Below are positions 16,711 to 26,246 of a stretch of 64,000 nt of DNA, one piece after another (within the stretch, counting starts at the first letter, position 1; every line of letters begins with the position of its first letter). The position numbers were made by a program, and so were the translations under genes. Origin of the DNA: Paenibacillus silvae (lineage in GTDB: Bacteria; Bacillota; Bacilli; Paenibacillales; Paenibacillaceae); NCBI RefSeq assembly GCF_014639235.1, contig NZ_BMFU01000008.1, positions 180,891-244,890 on the forward strand. The letters are read 5' to 3'. Below the pieces are notes generated by a model. It made no database searches. It saw only the letters and a list, made by a program, of their open reading frames with translations, and was not told where the DNA came from.

Positions 16711-17745
16711 TTATTCGATCTTCTGCCGGTCGGGAATCATGACTTCACCGGCTGGGGTCGATTGATCCATCCAGTTTTTAATCAGCTCTTTGGCATATTG
16801 AACATCTTTCTCATCAGCACGACCATAATAAATACCGTTTTTACGCATACCTTCGCTCAAAATCGTGAAGCTGGAAACCTGCGGTTTATCCTGTGTCAGC
16901 ACCTGCTTCGCCAGATCAATAATAAAGGTTGGCTGCATGTCCGTCTGGAAATTATCACCCATGATCTGGAACAGCTCAGGGATCTTTGCAATCTGGCTCA
17001 GATTCAACATTTTGTTTGCAAAAGCATTCAGGAAAATTTGCTGCCGATTCGTACGGTTAAAATCACTGTCTTCACGGTATCTCACATAATAAAGGGCTTC
17101 CTGACCGTCATAGATCGGTTTGCCGCCTTTAATTGTGAACTGCTCATGATTCGGATCTTTGTTCACGATATCCTGATCAATGGGCAGTGAAATACCACCG
17201 AGTGCATCGACAACCTTTTTGATTCCCTGAAAATTGATCGTTGCATAGTAACCTACATCTGCATCAAGGAACTTTTCCACCGTATTGATGGACATATTCT
17301 CCCCACCGAAGGCGTAAGCATGCGCGATTTTGTCGTAATCATCCGTCCCGTCCTTGTCTGCATCCCTTCCAACAATCTGAACATAGGTGTCGCGAGGAAT
17401 GGATACCAGCAGCACTCGAGACTCCTTAGGCCTTACAACGGCGTAGATGACTGCGTCGGAACGTCCACGGGACTTCTCATAGTCACGTTTATCCGAGCCC
17501 AGAAGTAATACAGAGAATGGCTCTTTGCGATACACTGTTGGATCCGGTGTATTATTGCCTTCCTGTGGCACGTAAGAATGGGTCAGTTGTGCTTCTACCG
17601 TGTCCGCAAGGAACAGATCAAATGCAGCAACCGCGAGCTGCTGACGAAATACATAACCGCCAATGAGCAAAACAACAAGTGAAATCAGTGTTATATATAG
17701 GCCTTTGCGACTTTTCTTCTTCTTTTCTTTAGTTCTGCTTTTCAT
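16711..17745 (-). CDS. LytR-CpsA-Psr (LCP) family glycopolymer ligase
   Basis: 344 residues. A very basic cytoplasmic tail (first 15 residues mostly K/R) precedes one membrane helix (about 16-36). The LCP domain (about 85-270) has the marks LLGSDKRDYEKSRGRSDAVI, VSIPRDTYVQI, AYAFGG and VRYREDSDFNRTNRQQ, whose Arg/Asp residues bind the polyprenyl pyrophosphate. LCP enzymes transfer teichoic acids or capsule from the lipid carrier to peptidoglycan, outside the membrane. AAGGA lies 8 nt before the ATG. It is monocistronic. B. subtilis has three paralogues, so I give no symbol. Confidence 0.93.
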   Translation of the reverse strand: MKSRTKEKKKKSRKGLYITLISLVVLLIGGYVFRQQLAVAAFDLFLADTVEAQLTHSYVPQEGNNTPDPTVYRKEPFSVLLLGSDKRDYEKSRGRSDAVIYAVVRPKESRVLLVSIPRDTYVQIVGRDADKDGTDDYDKIAHAYAFGGENMSINTVEKFLDADVGYYATINFQGIKKVVDALGGISLPIDQDIVNKDPNHEQFTIKGGKPIYDGQEALYYVRYREDSDFNRTNRQQIFLNAFANKMLNLSQIAKIPELFQIMGDNFQTDMQPTFIIDLAKQVLTQDKPQVSSFTILSEGMRKNGIYYGRADEKDVQYAKELIKNWMDQSTPAGEVMIPDRQKIE

Positions 17746-17920
17746 TCATCGATTCCTTCTTCACTCTCAAAATTGAAAATCATTACTACACATTAAACGT
17801 TCAATACGTCTGGTGACACGCAGTTCTCCGAACTTTTCTATCTTTCGCCCCGGAGCAGTGCTGATGCTCGTTCTATTGTAATCATTCCTGCACAATGAAA
17901 AGTTACAATCGGGTTAAATT

Positions 17921-17969
17921 AAAAAGAACAGCACTCCCCTTTTCGGTTACAAAAGGTTCAACTGTTCTT
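17921..17969 (-). terminator. terminator of the MFS gene
   Basis: AGAACAG/CTGTTCT outer stem with an inner CCTTTT/AAAAGG stem, T-rich tail on the minus strand. Confidence 0.75.
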
Positions 17970-17996
17970 CTTTATGCTTCATAGCTTTCTCTTCAT

Positions 17997-19586
17997 TTAC
18001 AAAGATTGCAAAGGCTCATTTTTCATCTGCCGCTTCTCTTTCTGACGAAGATGTCCGGTAACAAGAGCTACAACCAAGGTAAGCACGCTAAAAATAACTG
18101 CAGACCAGAATAGCCCGTTGTACCCCTGGCCTGTCGTTTGATGTACTGCCTGAAGAAGTGCTTCCCTTATATTGGCATCTGGAATCCTGGATAATCCAGT
18201 CATCAGGCTGGAAACGTCATTTTCCGATGCCCCGCCTGAAGCATATTGCTCCAGCATGGCTGGTGGAACCTCGATGCCTCTTGATGCAAGACCAGCTTGA
18301 ATATTAGAACCGAGATTGGAGAACGAACGTGCCAGAAATCCGGCGAAAATCGTTGGCGCAATCGCCATCGCCATCTGGCGGAACAGAGAGCTTGTAGCCA
18401 CCGCAATGCCTTTGTTGTTTTCGCCCGCCTGTTCCGTAACAAGAACATTGACCGGCGCACCCAGCATCATACCGAAACCAATCCCGACAAGGGTGCTCGC
18501 AATAACAAACTGCCATATATGCTCTACCCACAGCGGAAACAACAGAAAACCGATCGCAGAAAGTAGTCCTGCTGCGGATAACGTCCATATTGGGCCTTTG
18601 CGGTCCACAAGGTAGCCACCGCCTCCAGCTCCAATCCCCGAAGCCAAAGCAAGAGGGGTAAACCAGTACCCGGAAGCCGTGCTGGATACGCCCAGATATT
18701 GCTCTACAAAACCTGGAATGAAAATAACCGAGGCCAGAATGGCTCCCGAGAAAAAAGCAATAAGCAACGTCCAGCGAAAGGACGCAATGCCAAGCAGTTG
18801 TGTGGAAACGACCGGTTCACGGTCTGATCCCTCCAGCCTTTTTTCCATATAATAAAAAACAACCAATACGACCACTCCGGCCAAAAAGAAGCCATAGAAC
18901 ATTGGCGAAGCCATGCTTTGAAGCATGTTCACGCCGTTCAGATTACTGAAGCTGTACATCAGACTCAGCACGCCCAGGCTCAAGACTGCAATACCGCTCC
19001 AATCGACAGCTGCACGGCTCAGCTCCTGCTCCTCCTGAATATATTTGAATCCAGCAAGGAACAGCAATATAGCAATCGGTACGTTAATGAGGAACAACCA
19101 GTGCCAATTCCCGGTTACATCAAGAATAAACGCGCCGATGTTCGGCCCGAGGATCGCTGCGATACCGTTCATACCTCCGAGAAGCCCAAGTGCAGTTCCT
19201 TGTCGCTGGGCCGGAAATTTACTAAGCACATAGGAGCTGGCAATGATGAATATCCCGCCGCCGCCAAGTGCCTGAATGACCCGGGCAATCAGGAAAAAGG
19301 TAAACGAAGTGCTCAATGCGACAAGAAGCGATCCGATACCGAATAAAGCAACCTCAATCAGAAACAGCTTCTTACGCCCGAATCGATCCGACAGCTTGCC
19401 CGCTATCGGTACGCTGATCGCAAGCCCTAGTGTGTAAAGTGTAATCGTCCAGGCTCCCCATGTAGGCGAGACGCCAAACGAAGCATTCAACGTGGTTAGC
19501 GACGAAGTAATAATTCCGTTATCGAGTGCCGCCATAAATACACCCACTGCAAACAGAATCAACGGCCATTTCATTTCTTTTTGCAT
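17997..19586 (-). CDS. MFS drug exporter, DHA2 (EmrB/QacA) family
   Basis: 529 residues with about 14 hydrophobic segments. Motif A lies between helices 2 and 3 (GKLSDRFGRKKLFL), the DHA2 motif D1 position reads FMAALDNGIITSSL, and LGPNIGAFI is the motif C region of antiporters. Such proteins export drugs or metabolites against protons. GGAGG stands 10 nt before the ATG. The promoter overlaps an 18-bp inverted repeat resembling a TetR-family operator, but no regulator gene is adjacent, so the controller must be elsewhere. Substrate unknown. Confidence 0.92.
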   Translation of the reverse strand: MQKEMKWPLILFAVGVFMAALDNGIITSSLTTLNASFGVSPTWGAWTITLYTLGLAISVPIAGKLSDRFGRKKLFLIEVALFGIGSLLVALSTSFTFFLIARVIQALGGGGIFIIASSYVLSKFPAQRQGTALGLLGGMNGIAAILGPNIGAFILDVTGNWHWLFLINVPIAILLFLAGFKYIQEEQELSRAAVDWSGIAVLSLGVLSLMYSFSNLNGVNMLQSMASPMFYGFFLAGVVVLVVFYYMEKRLEGSDREPVVSTQLLGIASFRWTLLIAFFSGAILASVIFIPGFVEQYLGVSSTASGYWFTPLALASGIGAGGGGYLVDRKGPIWTLSAAGLLSAIGFLLFPLWVEHIWQFVIASTLVGIGFGMMLGAPVNVLVTEQAGENNKGIAVATSSLFRQMAMAIAPTIFAGFLARSFSNLGSNIQAGLASRGIEVPPAMLEQYASGGASENDVSSLMTGLSRIPDANIREALLQAVHQTTGQGYNGLFWSAVIFSVLTLVVALVTGHLRQKEKRQMKNEPLQSL

Positions 19587-19669
19587 CCTTTGGTTACCTC
19601 CCGTTCTGATCTTTTGTTCTGCCTTCGTACCAACCGAATAATACTTATATATAAACTGGAATGAACATT

Positions 19670-19714
19670 AATGACTCATTGGTCATTTTAAAATAAACCT
19701 TATCCTTATGTCAA
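19670..19714 (-). promoter_or_regulatory. MFS gene promoter with overlapping operator
   Basis: TTGACA (19709-19714), 18 bp, TAAAAT (19685-19690) on the minus strand. The inverted repeat AATGAC-N6-GTCATT (19670-19687) covers the -10 and the start-site region, a position suited to repression. Confidence 0.65.
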
Positions 19715-19743
19715 TTCATGAATATCGTAGCCAAATATATTTA

Positions 19744-19787
19744 TAAAAAAAGCTGCACCCCGATTCACATCGAATCAGAGTACAGCC
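19744..19787 (-). terminator. terminator of the S9 peptidase gene
   Basis: Minus-strand GGCTG/CAGC outer and TGATTC/GAATC inner stems followed by seven T residues. Confidence 0.85.
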
Positions 19788-19867
19788 TCACCCTTGTTTC
19801 ACCTTTTGTATTAGGAAGTAAACCCGGGTCATGGATACTTACTTCTTTAAAACCTTTCCTTTACCGG

Positions 19868-22294
19868 CTACTGCATTAGATGGCGGTTCAGAAATTTCTC
19901 CATAGCACGGTACAGATCAAGCTGATTCTCCACATTAGCAAAGCCATGCCCTTCATTTGTTTTTAACATATAAGGCACATCAACCCCGCGTTTGCGCAAC
20001 GCTTCCACAATCTGATCGGACTCCGCCTGTTTGACACGGGGATCATTCGCACCTTGAGCAACAAACAGCGGTGCCTTCATCTGATCCACATGGAATAGTG
20101 GTGAGATCGCTGTGAGCAGCTCTTTATCTTTCACCGGATCACCTACACGCTCATAAAACATGTTACGCCCGGACTCCCAATAAGGGGGCAACGAGTCAAG
20201 CAGTGTAAAGATATTGGATGGACCTACATAACTGATCCCGGCAGCATAGACGTCAGGGGTGAAGGCCAAGCCTGCCAGTGCCGCATATCCTCCGTACGAT
20301 CCACCGTAGATCGCTACTCGCTTCGGATCAACCGTACCCTCTTTGACCAGCCAGTTTACACCATCCGTAAGGTCATCCTGCATCGCTTTGCCCCACTGTT
20401 TGTTGCCTGCATCCAAAAACTTCTTGCCATATCCGGTAGAGCCACGGAAGTTTACCTGAAGCACCGCATACCCGCGACTTGCCAGGAACTGCACCTGCGG
20501 ACTATACCCCCATGAATCCCGAGCCCAAGGCCCTCCATGCGGGATAACGACGAGCGGAAGCTCAGAAGCCTGTGCTTCCGGTGGAAGCGTGAGATACCCA
20601 TGGAGATCCAGACCGTCACGAGATTTATACGTAACAGGCTTCATATCTGCCATTTTCGATTCATCAATCCATGGAGCTGTGTCTGCCAGTTTATCCAGCT
20701 TGCCTGTCTTTGAATCATAAAAATAATACGTGCCCATCGCCTTGTCATTATAGGAGATGAACAATACCTGTCCATCATTGCTTGTGTTTAAAATGTTAAC
20801 CTCTTTGCCTGGAACCTTGGCCTTGATATCCTGCACTAATGTCTTAAATGTATCATCAAAGAACTCATAATTCATTTTGTCCGTCTCATATACTGCGGCA
20901 AGAATCTTGCCTTTTTCCTTGGAAGGAACAATATTGGTCACATCCACATCTTTATTTTCATAAAGAGTTTTGTTCACCTTTTTTGTTGCCGGGCTATATT
21001 CCACGATAGCCATCTTGTCCTGATCGATATTGGATACCGCATACAGGTTTTTATTGTCGCTTGTGAACATGAACGGAGCAAAGGTATCTCCCAGCTTCGT
21101 TGTGAGCAGAGGCTGGAACGGCTGGTTCTCGGTTTCACGATACATCAGGGAAGATACATTGCCATCACTCGATATGGCTACACGAATTTTGCCTTCATTA
21201 TCCGTCATCCAGTCTGAAATATCGCCCGGATTCTCGGCAGCGAGCACTGCTTCTCCTGTATTAATATTAATCCGGTATACATCGAAAATTCTCGGATCAC
21301 GCTTGTTCATACCCACCAAAATCTCATCAGGTATATTCTCCAAAGAATCGATCAGCACCGCTCTTGTGTTTGAATATGGCGTCAGATCCTTGCTTTCTTT
21401 TCCAGTAATATCCGTCACATACAGGTGATAGTTCTCATCTCCAGCAGCATCTTTGAAATAAAGAAGCTTCTCATTGGTTGCCCATGCGAATCCGGCAATA
21501 CTGCGGTCCGTTTCACTAGTAATCCGTACAGGCTTATCCTGTCCGTTCCCTTTAACGACAATATTCATCCGATTGTTCCACGGTTCCATGTAAGCCAGAT
21601 TTTTTCCATCAGGCGACATTTGGAAACCTGCCTGAGCTGGCTGTTTGAAGAAGTCCTCCAGAGGTGTGAGCCCTTCTTTCTTCACATCAAGTCCGAGCGC
21701 AAGATACAGAGCATTCGCAAATTCGCCATGCGTTACAGCCTGTTTGGCGTTAAATGTGCTACCCTCGATAATAAAATGCTGTTTCATCCGAATGGCATCT
21801 GTCGCATGTACGGCCGGAATCTGATCTGCATCGCTGTAAACGACCTGTATACCGTTATCCTTCAGTTCAAAAGCTCTGGTGAACAAGGATGCCATCTGTG
21901 CTCGTGTCAGCGGAGCGGCCGGTGCGTATCCCTTCACCTTACCTTGAATTAGACCACCTTGCTTCAGTGCATAAATTGCTGGAGCAGCCACATCATTCGA
22001 TTGTACATCTGCAAATCCTGTAAGCGATGCTGGCGTATCCAATTCAAGTACACGCTGCAGGATGATTGCTGCTTCTGCACGTGTAATTGGCGCTGCACTG
22101 TCACTCATTCCATCCGTGGTGCCATCTATGTATCCCAGTTGCTGAAGAGTCTGTGTTGCCTTGGAAACGATAGATTCCGAGACAGCCGCCGTAGGCTTGA
22201 CAGCCTCTGCCGCTTGCACCGCAGGCTGAATTAAGGCGATGGACATCGCCATCGACAGCGTCAGTGCATATACTTTTTTGCTAAACCTGTTCAA
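19868..22294 (-). CDS. secreted S9 (prolyl oligopeptidase) peptidase with SLH domains
   Basis: 808 residues. A signal peptide (1-29, cut near VQAAEA) is followed by three SLH modules (about 35-200; ITRAEAA, LTRAQMA, VTHGEFA) that anchor proteins to secondary cell-wall polymer. A beta-propeller region follows (about 215-530), and the C-terminal alpha/beta-hydrolase has nucleophile Ser in GGSYGGYAAL, Asp in GANDPRV and His in NEGHGF. It should be a surface-bound dipeptidyl or oligopeptidyl peptidase. Start is TTG with AAGGGGG at 7 nt. The SLH modules lie before the propeller, unlike plain cytosolic S9 enzymes. Confidence 0.93.
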   Translation of the reverse strand: MNRFSKKVYALTLSMAMSIALIQPAVQAAEAVKPTAAVSESIVSKATQTLQQLGYIDGTTDGMSDSAAPITRAEAAIILQRVLELDTPASLTGFADVQSNDVAAPAIYALKQGGLIQGKVKGYAPAAPLTRAQMASLFTRAFELKDNGIQVVYSDADQIPAVHATDAIRMKQHFIIEGSTFNAKQAVTHGEFANALYLALGLDVKKEGLTPLEDFFKQPAQAGFQMSPDGKNLAYMEPWNNRMNIVVKGNGQDKPVRITSETDRSIAGFAWATNEKLLYFKDAAGDENYHLYVTDITGKESKDLTPYSNTRAVLIDSLENIPDEILVGMNKRDPRIFDVYRININTGEAVLAAENPGDISDWMTDNEGKIRVAISSDGNVSSLMYRETENQPFQPLLTTKLGDTFAPFMFTSDNKNLYAVSNIDQDKMAIVEYSPATKKVNKTLYENKDVDVTNIVPSKEKGKILAAVYETDKMNYEFFDDTFKTLVQDIKAKVPGKEVNILNTSNDGQVLFISYNDKAMGTYYFYDSKTGKLDKLADTAPWIDESKMADMKPVTYKSRDGLDLHGYLTLPPEAQASELPLVVIPHGGPWARDSWGYSPQVQFLASRGYAVLQVNFRGSTGYGKKFLDAGNKQWGKAMQDDLTDGVNWLVKEGTVDPKRVAIYGGSYGGYAALAGLAFTPDVYAAGISYVGPSNIFTLLDSLPPYWESGRNMFYERVGDPVKDKELLTAISPLFHVDQMKAPLFVAQGANDPRVKQAESDQIVEALRKRGVDVPYMLKTNEGHGFANVENQLDLYRAMEKFLNRHLMQ

Positions 22295-22349
22295 ATAATT
22301 ACCCCCTTAGAATTGAAATATAATATTGTCATGGAATAAATCACACCTA

Positions 22350-22379
22350 ATTTTACCATGTTTAACTATTTGATAACAA
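22350..22379 (-). promoter_or_regulatory. promoter of the SLH-S9 peptidase gene
   Basis: TTGTTA (22374-22379), 18 bp, TAAAAT (22350-22355) on the minus strand, between the DacF-like gene and the peptidase gene. Confidence 0.55.
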
Positions 22380-22407
22380 TGTTTCCTTCTCTTAACATCT
22401 AACATCG

Positions 22408-23304
22408 TTAGTTGACTTTTGTACTTGAGAAACCGTAATTTAGCAGCTTACGCGTCTCAACAAACCGCGCTTCCCGTGTATCAGTTCCAAAAACAACTGA
22501 TATTAGCCGCTTGCCATCCCGCTCAGCCGTTCCTACGAAATGATATCCACTATCCTTATCGTAACCGGTCTTCAAACCATCATTCCCATCATAGGCATAC
22601 ACTCCGCCGATTGAAGATAACATCCAGTTGGTATTGCTCATATAGATGCCTTTCTGATGCATGGATACCTGCATTTGACTGGAGACTTTAAGAATCTCGG
22701 GATGATGATTAAGCAAATATTTTGCCAGCTTACAAGCATCTATGGCAGTCATTAACGTTTGTCCCTGTACATCCTGCGGACGATTGGGACCCAGCATAGC
22801 TTCACTTAAACCGGTGGAGTTGGTAAAGTGAGTATCTCCTGATAATCCGATCTCTGCGGCCCTCTGATTCATGCGCTGTACAAACTGATGCTCTGAGCCG
22901 CTAATATGCTCTGCCAGTGCAACAGCTGCGTCATTGGCAGAATAGACGGTAACGACCTGAAACAGCTCCTGAACGGTGAAGCGATCTCCCTGTTTCAGCG
23001 CAAGCTGATTACCACCAACCGAACTGGCGTATCGGCTGACATTCACCGGATCATCCCAGCGAATATCTCCATTTGCCACCGATTCCATAATAAGCAGCTC
23101 CGTCATGAGCTTGCTGACACCAGCTGGTGCAATCTCCTCGGAGCCGTTGTAGTTCATCAGAATCTGTTCTGAATTCATGTCCATCAGGACAGCAGATTCT
23201 GCCTTGATGCCAGGCTTGCCCACCAGCATGTCCGGTTTTACGCCCAAATATATAATAATGAGTAAACTGAACAGCATTCCTGCCCGTTTCCACCATTTTT
23301 TCAT
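22408..23304 (-). CDS. DacF/PBP5-like protein with Ser-to-Gly change in the SxxK motif
   Basis: 298 residues, an N-terminal membrane segment (about 9-25) and a D-alanyl-D-alanine carboxypeptidase (S11) domain. The SxN motif (S122-A-N124) and KTG (K245-T-G247) are intact. The first motif, which in the family is PASxTKxMT with the catalytic serine, reads PAGVSKLMT: Gly62 stands where the serine should be and Lys65 is kept. The codon is an unambiguous GGT (23119-23121). It is also shorter than DacF/DacA (~380) because the C-terminal beta domain is missing. It is probably inactive as a carboxypeptidase and may bind peptidoglycan or act as a regulator. GAGG lies 10 nt before the ATG. Confidence 0.88.
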   Translation of the reverse strand: MKKWWKRAGMLFSLLIIIYLGVKPDMLVGKPGIKAESAVLMDMNSEQILMNYNGSEEIAPAGVSKLMTELLIMESVANGDIRWDDPVNVSRYASSVGGNQLALKQGDRFTVQELFQVVTVYSANDAAVALAEHISGSEHQFVQRMNQRAAEIGLSGDTHFTNSTGLSEAMLGPNRPQDVQGQTLMTAIDACKLAKYLLNHHPEILKVSSQMQVSMHQKGIYMSNTNWMLSSIGGVYAYDGNDGLKTGYDKDSGYHFVGTAERDGKRLISVVFGTDTREARFVETRKLLNYGFSSTKVN

Positions 23305-23400
23305 CGTATTATCACCTCTTACTTATATAGACGAAGCAAAGAGGCATTTTGTCTGCACTTTTTTGAAAAAAAGTTAAATTTTTTTTATTTTTTGGTTACA

Positions 23401-23452
23401 AAAAAAACATGGACCCCAAACACCCCATGCCAGAGTGTCGGAATCCATGTTT
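23401..23452 (-). terminator. terminator of the oligopeptide ABC operon
   Basis: Stem AAACATGGA/TCCATGTTT on the minus strand with a large loop, then a run of eight T residues. Confidence 0.8.
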
Positions 23453-23466
23453 TTCAACAGTTACAA

Positions 23467-25293
23467 TTACTCAGCTACGACTGGTTTATCTGCGTTTACA
23501 GCCAGGTCATTCAGGTAAATACCTGTTCCATCACCAATCGCATAATTCATTACACGTTTGTTTACTGGAGCTACAACGGCACGATACAACGTAGGGAATA
23601 CTGGAACTTCATCCACCATGTATTGTTGCCATTCATTATAGATTTCTTTACGTTTCTCTACATCGAATGCTTCGGCAGAGACACCACGTGCCAGCAATTT
23701 ATCATTTTCTTCGCTAGAGAAACGTGAGAAGTTATACAGTGCATCACGCCCATAGAGACCCGCTGGGTCTACGTCAATACCAACACCCCAAGCCGCTTGA
23801 TACACATCGACATTCGGATCGTCTTTACCAGTGTTACCTACACGATCATAGAAGTTGTTAAACTCGATCATTTCCAGATTTACTTTCAAACCGATCGCTG
23901 CCCAAGATTGAACATAGTAACGTGCGAGTGGCTCAGCCGTGTCGCCACCAGTCATGGAAATAAAGTTGATTTCCAGTGGTGATCCATCAGGTTTTGTACG
24001 GAATTCTCCGTCCATTTTGTAGCCTGCTTCGTCAAGCAATTTTTTTGCAGCTTCCGGATCATATTTCACACCTGGATTGCTGGAATCATGGAATTCAGGG
24101 TGAGAAGGTGGAATTAGTGTTGTTGCGTTCCAGCGAAGACCATTATAGAAACGTTTACCTACTTGGTCATTATCTACAGCCAACCACATCGCTTTACGCA
24201 GATTTTTATCTGCCATTTTAGCGTCTGGATTGGTTACAACTTTACCATTCTCCGCATCCCAAGTTCCCAGTTTGAAGCCGATGTACGTATATGCACGATC
24301 CACCGCACCCAGGAATTCGACATTGGACATATTGGCATTATCTTTATACTGATCTGTCGGGAAAGCATCTACCAGATCTACACCACCAGACTTCAGCTCT
24401 TGAACAACCGTTGTCGGGTTGATTACTTTCAATGTCACTTTGTCCAGTTTTGGAGTTCCACGCCAGTAATCTTCGTTCTTAACGAAAGTTACAGACTCAC
24501 CAGGGGTGATGGTCTCAACTTTGAATGGACCAAAGCCAATTGGCTTTTCACGTACTTCTTTGGAAGAAGACATTTTCGCAACATCCATATTACCGAAGAT
24601 GTGTTTAGCGAGTGGATATGTCCACAAGCCGCCTGTCAGCAGGGATGGTGTTGCTTCTTTATACGTTATGCTGATTTTTTTGTCGCTCAGCACTTTAATA
24701 CCAGAGATTGTTTTTGCTTTTCCAGCATGGAATTCATCCATACCTACAACGCTTGTAAACTTAGAATCATAACGTGGACCATCATAGCCCTTACTACCGA
24801 TGACTTCATAAGCAAACTGTAGGTCTTCAGCCGTTACCGGCTTGCCATCATGCCAGTTTACATTGTCACGAATCGTGAGTGTAAAGGTTTTGCCATCCTC
24901 AGAAGTCTCATATGTTGCTGCACCATCATTAGTGTAGACATAGTTTTTGTCCCAAGTTAGCAAACCTTCATCAAACCATTGCAAAACCTGTGCATCAGGG
25001 TTACCGGAATAGAAGTTAAAGTTCAATGTACCTTCAAAAGCTGTATCGGATACGAGACCAAAAGTCAGTGATCCGCCTTCAATCGCTGTACCTTCATTTG
25101 TTTTAACATTGCTGAAATCTTCAATGGAGTATACACCCTCTTCATTTGCAGGTTTTTCCTCCGTCTTTCCTTCTTCTGTTTTTGTACCCGGTGCAGGTGT
25201 TGCTGCCTCTTTTTCGGAGCACGCCGCAAGCGCCAATACAAAGACCAGCATCATCGTGAAAAATAGTGCTCGTGAAAATAATCCCTTTTTCAT
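23467..25293 (-). CDS. oligopeptide ABC transporter substrate-binding lipoprotein
   Basis: 608 residues, SBP family 5. Lipoprotein signal with lipobox LAAC (Cys at about 26), a Glu/Lys-rich linker, then the binding domain (YETSEDGKTFTLTIRDNVNWHDGKPVTAEDLQFAYE is the family signature region, in pieces). It captures peptides outside the membrane for the permease encoded upstream. Start ATG at 25291-25293 with GGAGG at 8 nt; the longer frame upstream overlaps the permease gene and has no ribosome site. It is last in the operon, and its terminator follows. Confidence 0.93.
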   Translation of the reverse strand: MKKGLFSRALFFTMMLVFVLALAACSEKEAATPAPGTKTEEGKTEEKPANEEGVYSIEDFSNVKTNEGTAIEGGSLTFGLVSDTAFEGTLNFNFYSGNPDAQVLQWFDEGLLTWDKNYVYTNDGAATYETSEDGKTFTLTIRDNVNWHDGKPVTAEDLQFAYEVIGSKGYDGPRYDSKFTSVVGMDEFHAGKAKTISGIKVLSDKKISITYKEATPSLLTGGLWTYPLAKHIFGNMDVAKMSSSKEVREKPIGFGPFKVETITPGESVTFVKNEDYWRGTPKLDKVTLKVINPTTVVQELKSGGVDLVDAFPTDQYKDNANMSNVEFLGAVDRAYTYIGFKLGTWDAENGKVVTNPDAKMADKNLRKAMWLAVDNDQVGKRFYNGLRWNATTLIPPSHPEFHDSSNPGVKYDPEAAKKLLDEAGYKMDGEFRTKPDGSPLEINFISMTGGDTAEPLARYYVQSWAAIGLKVNLEMIEFNNFYDRVGNTGKDDPNVDVYQAAWGVGIDVDPAGLYGRDALYNFSRFSSEENDKLLARGVSAEAFDVEKRKEIYNEWQQYMVDEVPVFPTLYRAVVAPVNKRVMNYAIGDGTGIYLNDLAVNADKPVVAE

Positions 25294-25312
25294 GAACCTT
25301 TCCTCCCTTTTT

Positions 25313-26218
25313 TTAACCTCTTCTTTGTCTTGCATCCGTCGCACGCTTCAACGCCTGTCCGACATTATTTATACTCAACATCAATACCAGAATTAGTAGT
25401 GATGCAGGTAGCCATATCCACCATCTGTATTCCAGCGTTTGCGGATTACGTGCATAACTTACGAGTGTTCCCAGACTGGGTGTGCTTTCTGGAAAACCAA
25501 ATCCCAGGAAAGACAGCCCGGATTCAAGACCAATATTGGACGCCAGGTTCAACGTCATCGTAACGATAATGATTGAACTCAGGTTGGGAAGAAGCTGAGA
25601 TACAATAATTTTAAAGTGAGATGATCCCAATGTTTTGGAGGCTTTAATATACTCCAGCTCGCCCTCTTGAAGTGCTTTGGAACGAATCAGCCTGGCAATC
25701 CCCATCCATAGGAAGGCGGTCATAATTAGTGAGAATGAAACGATATTATACTTTGGTACAGCCGTTACAAAAGCAATAACCATCATCAGGAACGGCAGAA
25801 TCATGAAAAAGTCCACCACACGCATAAACATATTATCAATCATGCCACCGAAATATCCCGAAAGCACACCAACCAGAATCCCGATGAATCCGGTCATCAA
25901 CGTAACCAGAATCCCGATAGTTAAAGAGTTTCTTGTCCCAATTACAAGTTGACCAAATACATCCCGGCCACCATAATCTGTTCCAAGCCAGTACTGTGCT
26001 GACGGTGGCTCATAGAGTGCAAATAGATCTACTTTAACAATCTCATCCTGATCCAGGATCATGGAAGTTCCATATACAAGGACGACAACCAATCCTAGAA
26101 AAATGAGCGAAACCAAGGCTACTTTATCCCTAACCAACTCTCGCCATAATATCCTCCAGCTTGAGGGGCTTTTGTCCGTTTTCTGTGAAGTTATAACAAC
26201 ATCATTGGCACTGCTCAT
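25313..26218 (-). CDS. oligopeptide ABC transporter permease, OppC type
   Basis: 301 residues, six hydrophobic segments. The EAA loop facing the ATPases is EYIKASKTLGSSHFKIIVSQLLP (about residues 195-220, in pieces). N-terminal OppC extension (about 1-40) is hydrophilic, as in DppC/OppC. It pairs with the OppB-type permease encoded just upstream. GGGGTGA precedes the ATG at a normal distance, 28 bp after the OppB-type stop. Confidence 0.93.
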   Translation of the reverse strand: MSSANDVVITSQKTDKSPSSWRILWRELVRDKVALVSLIFLGLVVVLVYGTSMILDQDEIVKVDLFALYEPPSAQYWLGTDYGGRDVFGQLVIGTRNSLTIGILVTLMTGFIGILVGVLSGYFGGMIDNMFMRVVDFFMILPFLMMVIAFVTAVPKYNIVSFSLIMTAFLWMGIARLIRSKALQEGELEYIKASKTLGSSHFKIIVSQLLPNLSSIIIVTMTLNLASNIGLESGLSFLGFGFPESTPSLGTLVSYARNPQTLEYRWWIWLPASLLILVLMLSINNVGQALKRATDARQRRG

Positions 26219-26246
26219 CTGTTTTCACCCCGAAATCTTCAAGTTC

